DNA from: Owenia fusiformis
Lineage: Eukaryota > Annelida > Polychaeta > Sabellida > Oweniidae
DNA length: 64,000 nucleotides
Direction of reading: 5' to 3'
Assembly (NCBI GenBank): GCA_903813345.2
Contig: CAIIXF020000010.1
Location: forward strand, 30,190,828 to 30,254,827
The notes under the pieces are model-generated. The model worked only from the letters and a program-made list of their open reading frames with translations. It did not search any database and was not told the DNA's origin. This document shows positions 26,022 through 38,489 of this stretch, one piece after another (position 1 is the stretch's first letter; each line of letters opens with the position of its first letter). A program made the translations under genes and the position numbers.

Positions 26022-29000
26022 ATCGTACCTAAAACACAGCATTATGGTCTCGTTGACCAAGAAAGCAAGATGGCCGTAGAAAAGTTAATCAGCTCTAGAA
26101 CTTATCACTGTGTAACATATGTAAAAATTTGAACGGTTTGGCTGGAAACCTGTAGACAAGTCTTGAAAGTGAAGATTTTAGGACGGAAAATCCAAAATGG
26201 CCACCTTAAATTTACCCAGAATGCCCAAAAACCAATCAGTTCTTGACGTTGATATGGAGAAACATCCCTGAAAATTTCAGATGAATCCCTCAAATGGTCT
26301 GGCTGAAAATCTGTAGACAAGTCTTGAAAGTGAAGATTTTAGGACAGAAAATCCAAAATGGCCACCTTTAAATTTACCCAGAATGCCCAAAAACTAATCA
26401 GTTCTTGACGTTGATATGTAGAAACATCCCTGAAAATTTCAGATGAATTCCTCAAATGGTTTGGCTGAAAACCTGTAGACAAGTCTTGAAAGTGAAGATT
26501 TTAGGACGGAAAATCCAAAATGGCCACCTTAAAATTTACCCAGAATGCCCAAAAACTAATCAGTTCTTGACGTTGATATGTAAAAACATCCCTGAAAATT
26601 TCAGATGAATCCCTCAAATGGTTTGGCTGGAAACCTGTAGACAAGTCTTGAAAGTGAAGATTTTAGGACGGAAAATCCAAAATGGCCACCTTAAGATTTA
26701 CCCAGAATGCCCACAAACTAATCAGTTCTTGACGTTGATATGTAGAAACATCCCTGAAAATTTCAGATGAATCACTCAAATGGTTTGGCTGAAAACCTGT
26801 AGACAAGTCTTGAAAGTGAAGATTTTAGGACGGAAAATCCAAAATGGCCACCTTAAAATTTACCCAGAATGCCCAAAAACTAATCAGTTCTTGACGTTGA
26901 TATGTAGAAACATCCCTAAAATTTTCAGATGAATCCCTCAAATGGTTTGGCTGGAAACATGTAGACAATACTTGAAAGTGAAGATTTTAGGATGGAAAAT
27001 CCAAAATGGCCACCTTAAGATTTACCCAGAATGCCCAAAAACTAATCAGTTCTTGATGTTGATATGTAGAAACATCCCTGAAAATTTCAGATGAATCCCT
27101 CAAATGGTTTGGCTGGAAACCTGTAGACAAGCTGAAAAGTGAGACGCCGCCCGCCTGCCGCCCGCCCGCCGCCCGTCAAGCTGACTACAATATCGTACCT
27201 TTTGTTAGGTACGATAAACAAGGCACAGAAGTGAACAATATCGTACCTAAAACACAGCAGTGTGAAAGTGAAGATTTTAGGACGAAAAATCCAAAATGGC
27301 CACCTTAAAATTTACCCAGAATGCCCAAAAAGTAATCAGTTGTTAACTTTGATATGTAGAAACATCCCTGTAAATTTCAAATGAATCCGTCAAATGGTTT
27401 GGCTGGAAACCTGTAGACGAGTCTTGAAAGTGAAGATTTTAGGACGGAAAATTCAAAATGGCCACCTTAAATTTTACCCAGAATGCCAAAAAAACTAATC
27501 AGTTCTTAACTTTGATACGTAGAAACATCCCTGAAAATTTCAGATGAATCTGTCAAATGGTTTGGCTGGAAACCTGTAGACAAGTCTTGAAAGTGAAGAT
27601 TTTAGGACGGAAAATCCAAAATGGCCACCTTAAAATTTACCCAGAATGCCCAAAAACTAATCAGATGTTAACTTTGATATGTAGAAACATCCCTGAAAAT
27701 TTCAAATGAATCCGTCAAATGGTTTGGCTGGAAACCTGTAGACAAGTCTTGAAAGTGAAGATTTTAGGATGGAAAATCCAAAATGGCCACCTTAAATTTT
27801 ACCCAGAATGCCAAAAAACTAATCAGTTCTTAACTTTGATACGTAGAAACATCCCTGAAAATTTCAGATGAATCCGTCAAATGGTTTGGCTGGAAACCTG
27901 TAGACAAGTCTTGAAAGTGAAGATTTTAGGACGGAAAATCCAAAATGGCCACCTTAAAATTTACCCAGAATGCCCAAAAACTAATCAGTTCTTGACGTTG
28001 ATATGTAGAAACATCCCTGAAATTTTCAGATGAATCCCTCAAATAGTTTGGCTGGAAACATGTAGACAATACTTGAAAGTGAAGATTTTAGGATGGAAAA
28101 TCCAAAATGGCCACCTTAAGATTTACCCAGAATGTCCAAAAACTAATCAGTTCTTGATGTTGATATGTAGAAACATCCCTGAAAATTTCAGATGAATCCC
28201 TCAAATGGTTTGGCTGGAAACCTGTAGACAAGCTGAAAAGTGAGACGCCGCCCGCCTGCCGCCCGTCAAGCTGACTACAATATCGTACCTTTTGTTAGGT
28301 ACGATAAACAAGGCACAGAAGTGAACAATATCGTACCTAAAACACAGCAGTGTGAAAGTGAAGATTTTAGGACGAAAAATCCAAAATGGCCACCTTAAAA
28401 TTTACCCAGAATGTCCAAAAACTAATCAGTTCTTGATGTTGATATGTAGAAACATCCCTGTAAATTTCAAATGAATCCGTCAAATGGTTTGACTGGAAAC
28501 CTGTAGACAAGTCTTGAAAGTAAAGATTTTAGGACGGAAAATTCAAAATGGCCACCTTAAATTTTACCCAGAATGCCAAAAAACTAATCAGTTCTTAACT
28601 TTGATACGTAGAAACATCCCTGAAAATTTCAGATGAATCTGTCAAATGGTTTGGCTGGAAACCTGTAGACAAGTCTTGAAAGTGAAGATTTTAGGACGGA
28701 AAATCCAAAATGGCCACCTTAAAATTTACCCAGAATGCCCAAAAACTAATCAGTTGTTAACTTTGATATGTAGAAACATCCCTGTAAATTTCAAATGAAT
28801 CCGTCAAATGGTTTGGCTGGAAACCTGTAGACAAGTCTTGAAAGTGAAGATTTTAGGATGGAAAATCCAAAATGGCCACCTTAAATTTTACCCAGAATGC
28901 CAAAAAACTTATCAGTTCTTAACTTTGATACGTAGAAACATCCCTGAAAATTTCAGATGAATCCGTCAAATGGTTTGGCTGGAAACCTGTAGACAAGTCT

Positions 29001-30507
29001 TGAAAGTGAAGATTTTAGGACGGAAAATCCAAAATGGCCACCTTAAAGGATGTGTCTGGGTATATGCCCTTTTGGTCCCTCAGTCAAATGTATGTGAAAT
29101 ATGCTTTTTATTACTGTCAGTTATATTTGATAAGTATATTTACTTTTTTCACGAGTTTTGATGCATAATTAACCCCCTGCTGAGAGTCAGAATAAGTATC
29201 TTAACAAAAAAAAATAGTCATTATCATAGAAAAAACACCAATGGCAACATGTATGACTTACAAAGAAGAAATAACTTAAAACCCATGAAGAATTTAAAAG
29301 AAAACCATATTTTTGAAATAAATTTAAGGATTAAAATATTTTTCAAATTTTTGAATTTCCCGCCAAATTAATTTGAAGGGGGAAAAACAAGATGGCTGCC
29401 ATTTGATGTAAGAAATATCAGAAAAAAAGTTGCTTCACTTTTAGTTTTCACAATGAGCACAGTTTTCCGGTTTAGGTTTTTTGACTGATTCTGACTCCTC
29501 ATCACCAGGGTCATGTATAGAGATTATAAAATTGAAACCAAAATGTTGTGCTCAGCATGAATTTGACTGAAATATGCGTAACTTCACCAACACAATTGAA
29601 GTCTCAAAACTTGATGCTCAGTAACTTTGAGTGACTATAATCCCTTGATTACCCAGATAAACACCAATTCACTTATCCAGAAATACCATTCAATGTCTAT
29701 ACAAAGAAAGTAAGCAATGTTTTGGAGGATATGTTTCAAACCTTTTGTATAAATAATTCATTTAATATTTGCCATTGATTTTTTTTTCAAATCTGACAAA
29801 GTCGTATGCACTGTCTTTGATGCCAATATTCTTCATTAATTGTGATACAAATTGATATTTTTGTACTCTCAGAAGAAGGATACGATATTGAAGTTTAATA
29901 ATATGTGTGATTGAGTTGGTTTTTCAGACATTACAATTTTCAATATTTTCGAAGTCGATACCCAGACTCATTCCCAGACTCATCCTTTTACCCAGAATGC
30001 CAAAAAACTAATCAGTTCTTAACTTTGATACGTAGAAACATCCCTGAAAATTTCAGATGAATCCGTCAAATGGTTTGGCTGGAAACCTGTAGACAAGTCT
30101 TGAAAGTGAAGATTTTAGGACGGAAAATCCAAAATGGCCACCTTAAAATTTACCCAGAATGCCCAAAAACTAATCAGTTCTTAACTTTGATACGTAAAAA
30201 CATTCCTGAAAATTTCAGATGAATCCATCAAATGGTTTGGCTGGAAACCTGTAGACAAGTCTTGAAAGTGAAGATTTTAGGACGGAAAATCCAAAATGGC
30301 CACCTTAAAATTTACCCAGAATGCCCAAAAACTAATCAGTTCTTAACTTTGATACGTAGAAACATTCCTGAAAATTTCAGATGAATCTGTCAAATGGTTT
30401 GCCTGGAAACCTGTAGACAAGCTGAAAAGTGAGACGCCACCCGCCGCCCGCCCGCCCGCCGCCCGTCAAGCTGACGACAATATCGTACCTTTATTAGGTA
30501 CGATAAA
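26000..30507 (+). repeat. Three tandem ATC-hairpin elements carrying about 162-bp monomer arrays
   Basis: Each unit starts with AACAAGGCACAGA...AACAAT then ATCGTACCT (26022, 27240, 28330). It runs through 162-bp monomers (spacing of 'aggac' measured as 161, 162 and 162 bp at the left), then a GCCGCCC microsatellite, and ends in the hairpin ATCGTACCT-loop-AGGTACGAT (27192-27215, 28282-28305, 30482-30504). Monomers contain AAAATGGCCACC. The duplicated copy near 50880 lacks all of it. Size and layout recall bivalve satellites of about 160 bp, but identity is untested. The small open frames are repeat read-through. Confidence 0.85.
29048..29985. mobile_element. 938-bp inverted-repeat element inserted in the array
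   Basis: The array breaks exactly between 'ccaccttaaa' and 'ttttacccag'. The inserted piece starts GGATGTGTCTGGGTAT and ends with AGACTCATCC preceded by GATACCCAGACTCAT, giving short inverted ends (GGATGWGTCTGGG). No target duplication is obvious and no transposase is present. Confidence 0.65.
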
Positions 30508-32363
30508 AAATGGTATAACTGGGAACACCGAGTGGTTTCATCTTTATCAGATGCTTTAAGTATCTACTACACAGTTATTCTACAATTATTGAGTTATCTG
30601 TACAATAACACCCAGTAATATTTCCGATATTATGGAGATCCGTGTTATATTTTTCAGAAAATCTTTTATCAGCCACACGTATAGCTGCCACATGTCTGTA
30701 TGATAAACAAATTTGAATGTTTTGGATGTTTTTGAAATTTTGATTGTATCATAGGTCAAGGCATTAACATGACAAAATGTCACTACCTAGTCGCTGAAAA
30801 CTTGTAGATGATTTTGAAATAACTTGGTCAACTCGAAGCAAGTTGAAAAAAGATCCGCTTGACCTTTTTTGACCTTGAGAAGCTCAAAGACGGTCAATCT
30901 CTAAAGTCAGATTTGAACTTATGATAACTTGTAGATGATTTTGAAAAAAATTGTTGAAAAAGTTGAAAAAAGACCTTTTTGACCCTTTTGACCTTGAAAA
31001 GGTCTTTGAAGTTCAAATCTTAAATATAAAGTCAGATTAGAACTTCTGAAAACTTGTAGATGATTTTGAAAAAAGCATTTCTTAAGTTATTGGAAGTTCT
31101 AAGAATTTGTTACAGAAGCCAAACGCCAACCACCAACCACCATCCACTGATCACCAACCGCCAATCACCAACCACTGCCACAAAAAACAGAAACCATAAC
31201 AATATGTCACCACTTTTTGATGGTGACATAATAAACCCAACATTAGATCATTTCTAGTGAAATCATTTTATTCCCTTGTAGATATCAAATATCAACACTC
31301 ATATGCTTTGATCACTTGTGTTGATATTTAATATCAACTCATCCATGAAAATGATATCTCTCAAAATGATGTGATATATGTATTTATCAACATTTTGATT
31401 CATTTGAAAAGTTTCTATGTGTAAAGTTATTACTTAAATGTGTCTTAAATGTGTCAAATATCCTAGGCAAAACAATAGTACAATAACGTCATTTTGAAGG
31501 GCAATATAGCGAAATATTGGACCAAAGGCCGAAAATTACCGGTCATTAATGCATTCTTGACCGGCAATATTGACCGCCACTATGATGGCACATATTGCTC
31601 AGGTCGATATAGTAAAATGAATGCCTTCTAAACTAGCACTAAAACCCCTAGAACTGGCCCGGCAAGGTGGTAAAAATCCCTTTTTACTTGAGATAAAATT
31701 CTTAACAGGAAAGAACAAAATGAGTGTCAATGCCTAATGCCTATGAGCATGACAATACCTAAAACATGTTTCCCGTATTATACTGTAGGTTTTTGGTTGA
31801 TATATAATGATAAAGTATAAATAAGTGAACTCAGTTTGATTGTCCTACTCTTTATATTTAAAATTTTTTCTATCACCCTTCAGCCTATGTATTATATGTA
31901 GAATCAGCTAACGTTTAAAATGTGTTTGTTCAAGGACTTTTATACGTGAGATCAATACAACAAGAAACATTTCTCAATAGAAAGGGGATTCCCCGTTTCA
32001 CTAATTGGAAATTCCAAATTTGTTCGAAAAACAAAACGAATAAAGTGATTAATATTGAAATAGGATGTAAACTCTTAACTGCTTGGTATAAAAGTCATTG
32101 GATAAAGTGGAAGAACATTGATTGATTCTACAAATTATAGGATGTAAACTCAGTATAGAGTCTATCTATTCATAAAAATACAAATAGCTATATGTAGATA
32201 TCATATACATGTGTACATTTTAAACAACTTCTATTAGTTGGATAACTATATAATAATTTCCTGGCACCTGTTTGAATGTGAAGGTCTAAATATCATGAGG
32301 AAGGTACCTGAATTAATAAACAAAAGAGAACAGGCTTCAACATAAACAATTATTTAATCAATA
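30508..32363 (+). repeat. Upstream duplication block of gene 2 with GACCTT-rich repeats
   Basis: It matches 50881-53319 and 62820-64000. 30780-31240 contains repeats of 'gaacttctgaaaacttgtag', 'gatgattttgaaaaa' and 'tttgaccttgaaaaggtc', ending in 'aatatgtcaccactttttga'. About 31468-31675 is a 200-bp segment absent from the 52.7-kb copy and is probably a small insertion. No gene seen. Confidence 0.75.
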
Positions 32364-32708
32364 CAGGCTGTACTAGAATGAGCCCTCTAAGGATGGTAGG
32401 ACTGAGCCCTCTAAGGATGGTAGGACATGGTGATGGCAATATATTCTCAAGCCAAGTACATAGTACATTAAGATAATTTATCTTATTAAATAAAAATGGG
32501 ATATGTTATTCCTGATTGTTCCTGTTGACTTTGCCTAATTAATATCATCATAATAGTGTGATGATATATAATGCTTCAGACATTATTTAAATTTCATCAT
32601 ACAGACATAAGTGCTCAAACAAAGCAAATGCGTCTTAAGACGTTAAAGATTTTGAGTAAAAAAATTGAAATTACAAAATAAAAGTACATTTTACTCATTG
32701 CACATTAT
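32364..32708 (+). promoter_or_regulatory. Conserved upstream region of sensor gene 2
   Basis: Homologous to 21780-22153 and 53320-53639. 'cagacataagtgctcaaac' at 32602 is 107 bp before the ATG, followed by 'gtcttaagacgttaaagat'. Likely promoter and leader. Confidence 0.55.
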
Positions 32709-34511
32709 ATGATAATGGGAGCAGGTAGTAGTAATAGTAACAGTAGTAGTCATAGTGGAAATGGATCAAGTAGCAGTAGTAGCGATAGTTCAGACTCAGA
32801 GAGTCCTGTGGTAAACACATCGTTAATCAAGAGCACTCTCACTACAACTGAAAAACAACAGTTATCTCAACATATAACTGAATTACACAACTTGGCTAAA
32901 CTGAAACACAGCCAGAAAGACATAGACAGCCATGTACAGTATATCAGGACTCGTGTTATACAACCAATCCTTGATAAATTCAACAAAATGCAACCAGCAT
33001 TAGCAGTGGATGATGTACTACTGAATGGAAGCATGTCAAATAAAAGTAAAATAGAATTTCCTAATGACATTGATTTTGTTCTCCCAATGGCTCTCTCCAG
33101 ATATGTAGTGATCTCAGAAAAAGGTTATAGAGGTTGGTTACATGTAAAGTTACCTGATGCTCCTCACACTGATTTACTAAATCTCACCAAGGAACATCAA
33201 GAGTTAATACCATATGGCAATTCACTAAATACAGAATATTTAACTAAGAGTATTATACATAAAACTGTTGCAGAGTGTTTATCACAACTACACACTGAAG
33301 GTGTACTGATCTACAAGGGAGAGAAAGATCTAAAGTATAAGCCTGTAGAATCATCCCAGCTGGAAGAGAATGCAGTCATCCTGCATAATGAACCACATGG
33401 TCCTTGCATCCAACTCAGGGTGTGGGGACCATTGTGTGTAACTGACATAGACATTGCATTCTGTCTGAAAATACTCAATATACCTAAGCTGCCTCATACA
33501 GAGGACAACTTCTTTGTGGCATTGCCTATGGGATTTGACTGGGTGAAATCATTCTATGAGAAACCACACTTGCGGGCATCCAGGATAGATGATCATCATA
33601 GGATTATACTGAAAACACTGAAATATATTCTATCACAGTATGAGAAGACACTTGATGTTTATGATAAAACAGAGTTACATTCCCATGCACTATTCACCAT
33701 AGTAAGATACCACCAGGAGCAATGTGATAACAATGCAGGAGAACCATCTATTGCTGAATGTTACTGTGACATCTCACACAATCTATGTAAGCTGTTGCTA
33801 GAATCTGTAGAGAATACAACAGAGGTTGAAGTAAGTGCTAGATTGCTTGATGATCTCTTTGATAAAGACTGTCCTGATATGTATATCTATGAATCAGGTG
33901 GTGATGGTATATATATGAGCATTGAAACAATATTATTCCTACTTGTCATGTACATTCTGTCAGAACTACTGAAATCATCACGTATAAGTTCTCCTGAGTT
34001 CTACTGTGAATATCTGGAACTGGTGTTTAGAGAGTGTAAGCTGGAATGCAAGAGACAAGATATACTGCAGAATCCAAACAGGAAGCTTACACCTAGTGAG
34101 AGGGAGGAGATCTCAAATGTAGAGGATATGAAGGAATTATTGAAATTTTATAATGATGATGATTATTCAGCTGTGGTTAATACAGAGAGAATTCTGTCAA
34201 AACTGAAACCCAAGATAATTTTATTGGAATCATTGACTTGTAGAGGTTGTTTTGAAATTAACCATATAAGGACCAGTGCATGCTGCTTTTGTGACTTTGT
34301 ATTATGCTATAAGTGTAATTCAAAATGTAAATATATGCTGTGTTCATCATGCTTAAGCAACCTAGCAAGTTCTGGTGTATCTGAGGACACATTTGAGTTA
34401 TATTCTTCATACAACCTTACAATCCCATCAGGATCAAAGGAACCCCCAACATCAAATGAATCTGAGGATGCACCTGCACTAAAAAAAAAAAAAATGAAAA
34501 AATCAACATGA
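32709..34511 (+). CDS. cGAS/Mab-21-like nucleotidyltransferase with a distinct Cys-rich C-terminus (paralogue 2)
   Basis: A single-exon frame of 600 codons starting ATG ATA ATG, as in gene 3. The core is close to paralogues 1 and 3: Gly107-Ser108, Asp120-x-Asp122 (PNDIDFVL, so the first metal ligand is Asp rather than Glu), Asp246/Asp248, then the helical lobe. Both ends differ. The N-terminal basic patch is replaced by a Ser/Asp stretch (about 20-33). After the shared LKPKI (about 502) the tail is new: Cys511-x2-Cys514, Cys525/526-x-Cys528, Cys533-x2-Cys536, Cys540, Cys545-x2-Cys548, then a Ser/Pro-rich region and a lysine-rich end. The CCFCDFVLCYKC stretch loosely resembles ZZ or treble-clef fingers; that is a guess. 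There is no CCHC knuckle and only a vestigial Asp/Tyr tract. It is probably an active or recently diverged sensor with altered localisation or ligand. Confidence 0.82.
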   Translation: MIMGAGSSNSNSSSHSGNGSSSSSSDSSDSESPVVNTSLIKSTLTTTEKQQLSQHITELHNLAKLKHSQKDIDSHVQYIRTRVIQPILDKFNKMQPALAVDDVLLNGSMSNKSKIEFPNDIDFVLPMALSRYVVISEKGYRGWLHVKLPDAPHTDLLNLTKEHQELIPYGNSLNTEYLTKSIIHKTVAECLSQLHTEGVLIYKGEKDLKYKPVESSQLEENAVILHNEPHGPCIQLRVWGPLCVTDIDIAFCLKILNIPKLPHTEDNFFVALPMGFDWVKSFYEKPHLRASRIDDHHRIILKTLKYILSQYEKTLDVYDKTELHSHALFTIVRYHQEQCDNNAGEPSIAECYCDISHNLCKLLLESVENTTEVEVSARLLDDLFDKDCPDMYIYESGGDGIYMSIETILFLLVMYILSELLKSSRISSPEFYCEYLELVFRECKLECKRQDILQNPNRKLTPSEREEISNVEDMKELLKFYNDDDYSAVVNTERILSKLKPKIILLESLTCRGCFEINHIRTSACCFCDFVLCYKCNSKCKYMLCSSCLSNLASSGVSEDTFELYSSYNLTIPSGSKEPPTSNESEDAPALKKKKMKKST

Positions 34512-34839
34512 TGAAGATGATCAAAAGAGTAAATGAAAGCCATGGATTTATTATGACACATATTTGCAATCAGAAAGATTGTCTATATTGATACAAAGGT
34601 TATCATCACATGACTGAATATTCATATTGCAGTCAAAATGTAAACACTGTGGTCATGGTGACTATGTTAATCTATAGCCATTTTGAGAGCAGAATCAACA
34701 AAAGCCAAGAGGAAGATAATTCTATTCATGTAAGTAACATTTCTGTACATTCAATGTTTCCTAATGGTTATCTATCAAATAGGTAACTGCATCACTTTTG
34801 ATATTTCCAGAGTATTGAATTTATATACACAACTGTTAA
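34512..34839. other. 3' flank of gene 2
   Basis: No further gene. A canonical AATAAA signal close to the stop was not found. Confidence 0.4.
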
Positions 34840-35513
34840 CTCCAACTCGTAATACAAGGCCTATCTTTATCTCATGACAGGGCTTAACTTCGCCTAGTGA
34901 CATGTAATGGCCCAACTTTATGTCATGGCCCAACTTTACCTGGTGACATGGCCGAACATCATGAAATGGCCTGACTTTCCCTGGTGACATGGACTAACTT
35001 CATGACATGGCCTGACTTAACCTGATAACATGGCCTAACTTCATGACATGACCGAACTTTACCTTATGACATGCCCCAACTTCATGACATGGCCTAACTT
35101 TTACTGATGAGATGGCCTTACTTAACCTGGAAATATGGCCTAACTATATAACATGACCTTTACAAGATGACATGGCCTTACTTTTCCCTGTGACATGTCC
35201 TAACTTCATATCATGGCCTAATTTTACCTGGTGACATGCCCATGCCCAACTTCATGACATGGCTTACCTTTACCAAGTAACATGGCCTCACTTAATGTTA
35301 TGGCCTAACTTTACCTGATGACATGATAAAACTTCATAACATGGCATTTCTTGAACTTGTGACATGGCCAAACTTCGTGATATGGCCTCACTTTACCTGG
35401 TGGCATAGCCTAACTTTATGTCATGGCCAAATGTTACCTGGTGACATTGCCCAATTCATGACATGGCCTAACTTTCCCTGATGACATGGCCTTAGTTCAT
35501 GACATGGCCTAAT
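34840..35513 (+). repeat. Minisatellite (GACATGGCCTAACTTTACCTGGT-like)
   Basis: Imperfect units of about 20 bp (catgacatggcctaactt / tacctggtgacatggcc), in pairs of about 40 bp. It runs directly into the 86-bp exon-like array. Confidence 0.85.
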
Positions 35514-36728
35514 TTACCTTTACCCCAAAGAGCACTACCTCACTATCTCCCCTCAACACCTCCAAGAATGAATGGCAAGTCCCTGGCTCAACAAAGGTAT
35601 GTTGAATGTTGATGTGGTGTTCTAATGTTGAGATTGGACTCTATTATTACAATATACAAACTGTACTTAAATGAGGAATCATAACTTCATGTATTTTAGA
35701 GTGGATGCATAAGCCCAAAGAGCACTACCTCACTATCTCCCCTCAACATCCCAAGAATGAATGGCAAGTCCCTGGCTCAACAAAGGTATGTTGAATGTTC
35801 ATGTGATGTTCTAATGTTGAGACTGGACTCTATTATATCTACAAACTGTACCAAAATGATGAATCATAACTTCATGTATTTCAGAGTGGATGTGTTACCC
35901 TAAAGAGCACTGTCCCACAATTTCCCATTAACATCCCAAGAATGAATGGCAAGTCCCTGGCTCATCAAAGGTATGTTGAATGTTGATGTGATGTTCTAAT
36001 GTTGAGACTGGACTCTACTTTATATAGAAACTGTACTTAAATGATGAATCATAACTCCATGTATTTCAGAGTGGATGCATTACCCATAAGAGCACTACCT
36101 CACTCTCTCCCCTCAACATCCCAAGAATGAATGGCAAGTCCCTGGCTCATCAAAGGTATGTTAAATGCTGACCATATTATAATCTTTATCTTGAGATATA
36201 AAACATACATTTAAAGTGAAAATTCCAGAAAGAACCAGGTGCTGCAAGTAATTCATAACTTCATGTATTTCAGAGTACTAGATGCATTACCCTAAAGAGC
36301 ACTACCTCACTATCTCCCCTCAACATCCCAAGAATGAATGGCAAGTCCCTGGCTCATCAAAGGTATGTTGAATGTTGATGTGATGTTCTAATAATGAGAC
36401 TGGACTCATTTATATACAAACTGTACTTAAATGATGAATCATAACTCCATGTATTTCAGAGTGGATGCATCACCCCAAAGAGCACTACCTCACTATCTCC
36501 CCTCAACATCCCAAGAATGAATGGCAAGTCCCTGGCTCATCAAAGGTATGTTGAATGTTGATGTGATGTTCTAATAATGAGACTGGACTCATTTATATAC
36601 AAACTGTACTTAAATGATGAATCATAACTCCATGTATTTCAGAGTGGATGCATCACCCCAAAGAGCACTACCTCACTATCTCCCCTCAACATCCCATGAA
36701 TGAATGGCAAGTCCCTGGCTCTTCAAAG
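35514..36728 (+). repeat. Tandem array of seven 86-bp exon-like units with splice sites
   Basis: Units at 35514-35596 (5' truncated), 35700-35785, 35885-35970, 36070-36155, 36274-36362 (89 bp), 36460-36545 and 36643-36728. Full units are preceded by gtatttcag or gtattttag and all are followed by gtatgtt, with about 100-bp 'introns'. One frame is open in several units and reads HYPKEHYLTISPQHPKNEW; units 3, 4 and 5 have a stop or an extra insertion. As 86 is not a multiple of three, joining two units would shift the frame. Three further units follow gene 3 (56390 onward). Product unknown; possibly alternative last exons, UTR exons, or just amplified exon DNA. Confidence 0.6.
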
Positions 36729-36806
36729 GTATGTTAAATGTTAACCATATGATAATCTTTATTTTGAGATATAAAACATGCATTAAAAGTGAAAATTCCT
36801 TAAAGA

Positions 36807-37629
36807 ACTAGACATTAAAGCAACGCCAAAGCGTAGTAAATCCCATTGAACAGCCATGGCTGGCATTTTTACAAACAAAGTATATGGCCACCTTCTACCA
36901 AAAGTGTCATTAGACAGTGTGCCATGCTTATAGTATTCAAATAGGAACAAAATTGCTCTACTACTTTTCGACTTATAGTAAAATACGTAAAAATGGTGAC
37001 CATTTTTCAAAATGGCCAGCTTCTACCAAAAGTGTCATTAGAGAGTGTGCCATGCTTATAGTATTCACATATCAAAATATTAACAAAATCACATTTCTTC
37101 TTTTCGAGTTATAGTAAAATACGTTAAAATGGCGGCCATTTTTCAAAATGACCATCTTCTACCAAAGGTGTCATTAGACAGTACGCATGCTGACAGTATT
37201 CACATACCAAATATGAACAAAATCACTCCACTACTTTTCGAGTTACAGCAAAAATTGAATATAATGAGTAAAGGCCGCCATTTTTCAAGATGGCTGCCAA
37301 GTGCCTCTTTAATATCTTCATTTCTAGCTTTATTAATGTCCCATTTAATATTTTTACATTTAAAAAATATTACAGTTTTACATATTGCACCTCAATTACT
37401 GTAAAATCAGCTATAAAATAGCCACCATTTTTAAATGAGTTGCCATTTTGAAAATCTGCTTTCGATCAGAACTTCTACTCCCATAGGGTATATGTGTACA
37501 AAATATGAACAAAATCAGGCCAACGGTATTTGAGTTATTGCCCGGACAGACAGATGGACGTACGGACGCACGTACGGACAGTTGGACTGACAGAGGCGTT
37601 CCCTATATCCCTCCGAACGAAAGGGATAA
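36807..37629 (+). mobile_element. ATC-hairpin element 2
   Basis: Left end ACTAGACATTAAAGCAAC, small hairpin ACGC-caaa-GCGT, then ATCCCATTGAAC (36840). The body has several AAAATGGC blocks, each with 'ctaccaaaagtgtcattaga', then 'gagttattgcccggacagac', a GGACG-type microsatellite, and the end TATATCCCT-ccgaacga-AAGGGATAA. Non-coding. Confidence 0.55.
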
Positions 37630-37678
37630 CCAGGTGCAGCAAGTAGTTTTTAGACAAACAGTATATTTGACCATAATA

Positions 37679-38472
37679 ACCAGAAAAACAGCAACTCCAC
37701 GGAGTTGCAAAACCCACCAAACAAAACATATTTTGATTATTAGTGGCCATCTTGAAAATTTCTTCTTGAGCAGAGCTTATTTGTCCCTGGGCATCAACAT
37801 ATTAAAATGTAAACCATATCCATCAGTTAGCATTTGAGTTATCAAAGATTACATTCCCTCTTTATGAAATATTGCAGCCATTTTGAAATTTAGCCACCAT
37901 TTTGAAAATCTTTCTTGTACAGAGCTACTGTGTACCTTAGGCGTCAGCATATAAAATTTGAACCAAATCCATTTACTGCTATTTGAGTTATCAAAGTTTA
38001 CATTTTTACGAAAAATGGCGGCTATTTTGATTTTGAAAGTCAGCTGCCATCTTGAAAATTCTTTGTCAAACAGAGCTACTGTGTCTCTAGGCATCATCAC
38101 ATAAAATTTGATCCAAATCAGTTCACTGGTATTTGAGTTATTGAAGATTACATTTTAAAATTCAACTGCCATCTTGGAAATTCTTTCTTGAACAAATCAG
38201 CATTGTCTCTAGGCATCATCATTTAAAATTTGATCCAAATCCATTCACTGGTATTTGAGTTATCAAAGATTAAATTTTGAAATTTAGCTACTATCTTGAA
38301 TATTCTTTCTTGAACCAATCAACATTGTCCCTAGGAATCAAGTTGGTCAACCGGTATTTGAGTAATCGGTCTGACAAGCAAACAGAGGGACAAATGGAGG
38401 GATGAATCGATGAACTAATGGACGGATGGACAGCTTTCTATATCCCCCTCAAAATTCATTTGATGGCATAAT
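37679..38472 (+). mobile_element. ATC-hairpin element 3 (degenerate 3' end)
   Basis: Left end AACCAGAAAAACAGCAAC, hairpin ACTCC-ac-GGAGT, then ACCCACCAAAC. The body repeats 'ccatcttgaaaat' and 'caaatccattcactggtatt'. The right end, after 'ggacggatggacag', reads CTATATCCCCCTC... with a decayed hairpin. Related to 51923-52514 and to the partial copy at 60.5 kb. Confidence 0.55.
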
Positions 38473-38489
38473 TAACCAGGCAGATTTGA

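Noticed and set aside
26000-30507. CRISPR-like array
   Set aside because: The repeats are contiguous 162-bp satellite monomers without unique spacers, in a eukaryotic context.
31922-32125. 67-codon frame upstream of gene 2
   Set aside because: The homologous DNA at 53000-53205 does not keep the frame, so coding is unlikely.
34307-34561. Minus-strand frame opposite the end of gene 2
   Set aside because: Shadow of the coding sequence on the + strand; no motif of its own.
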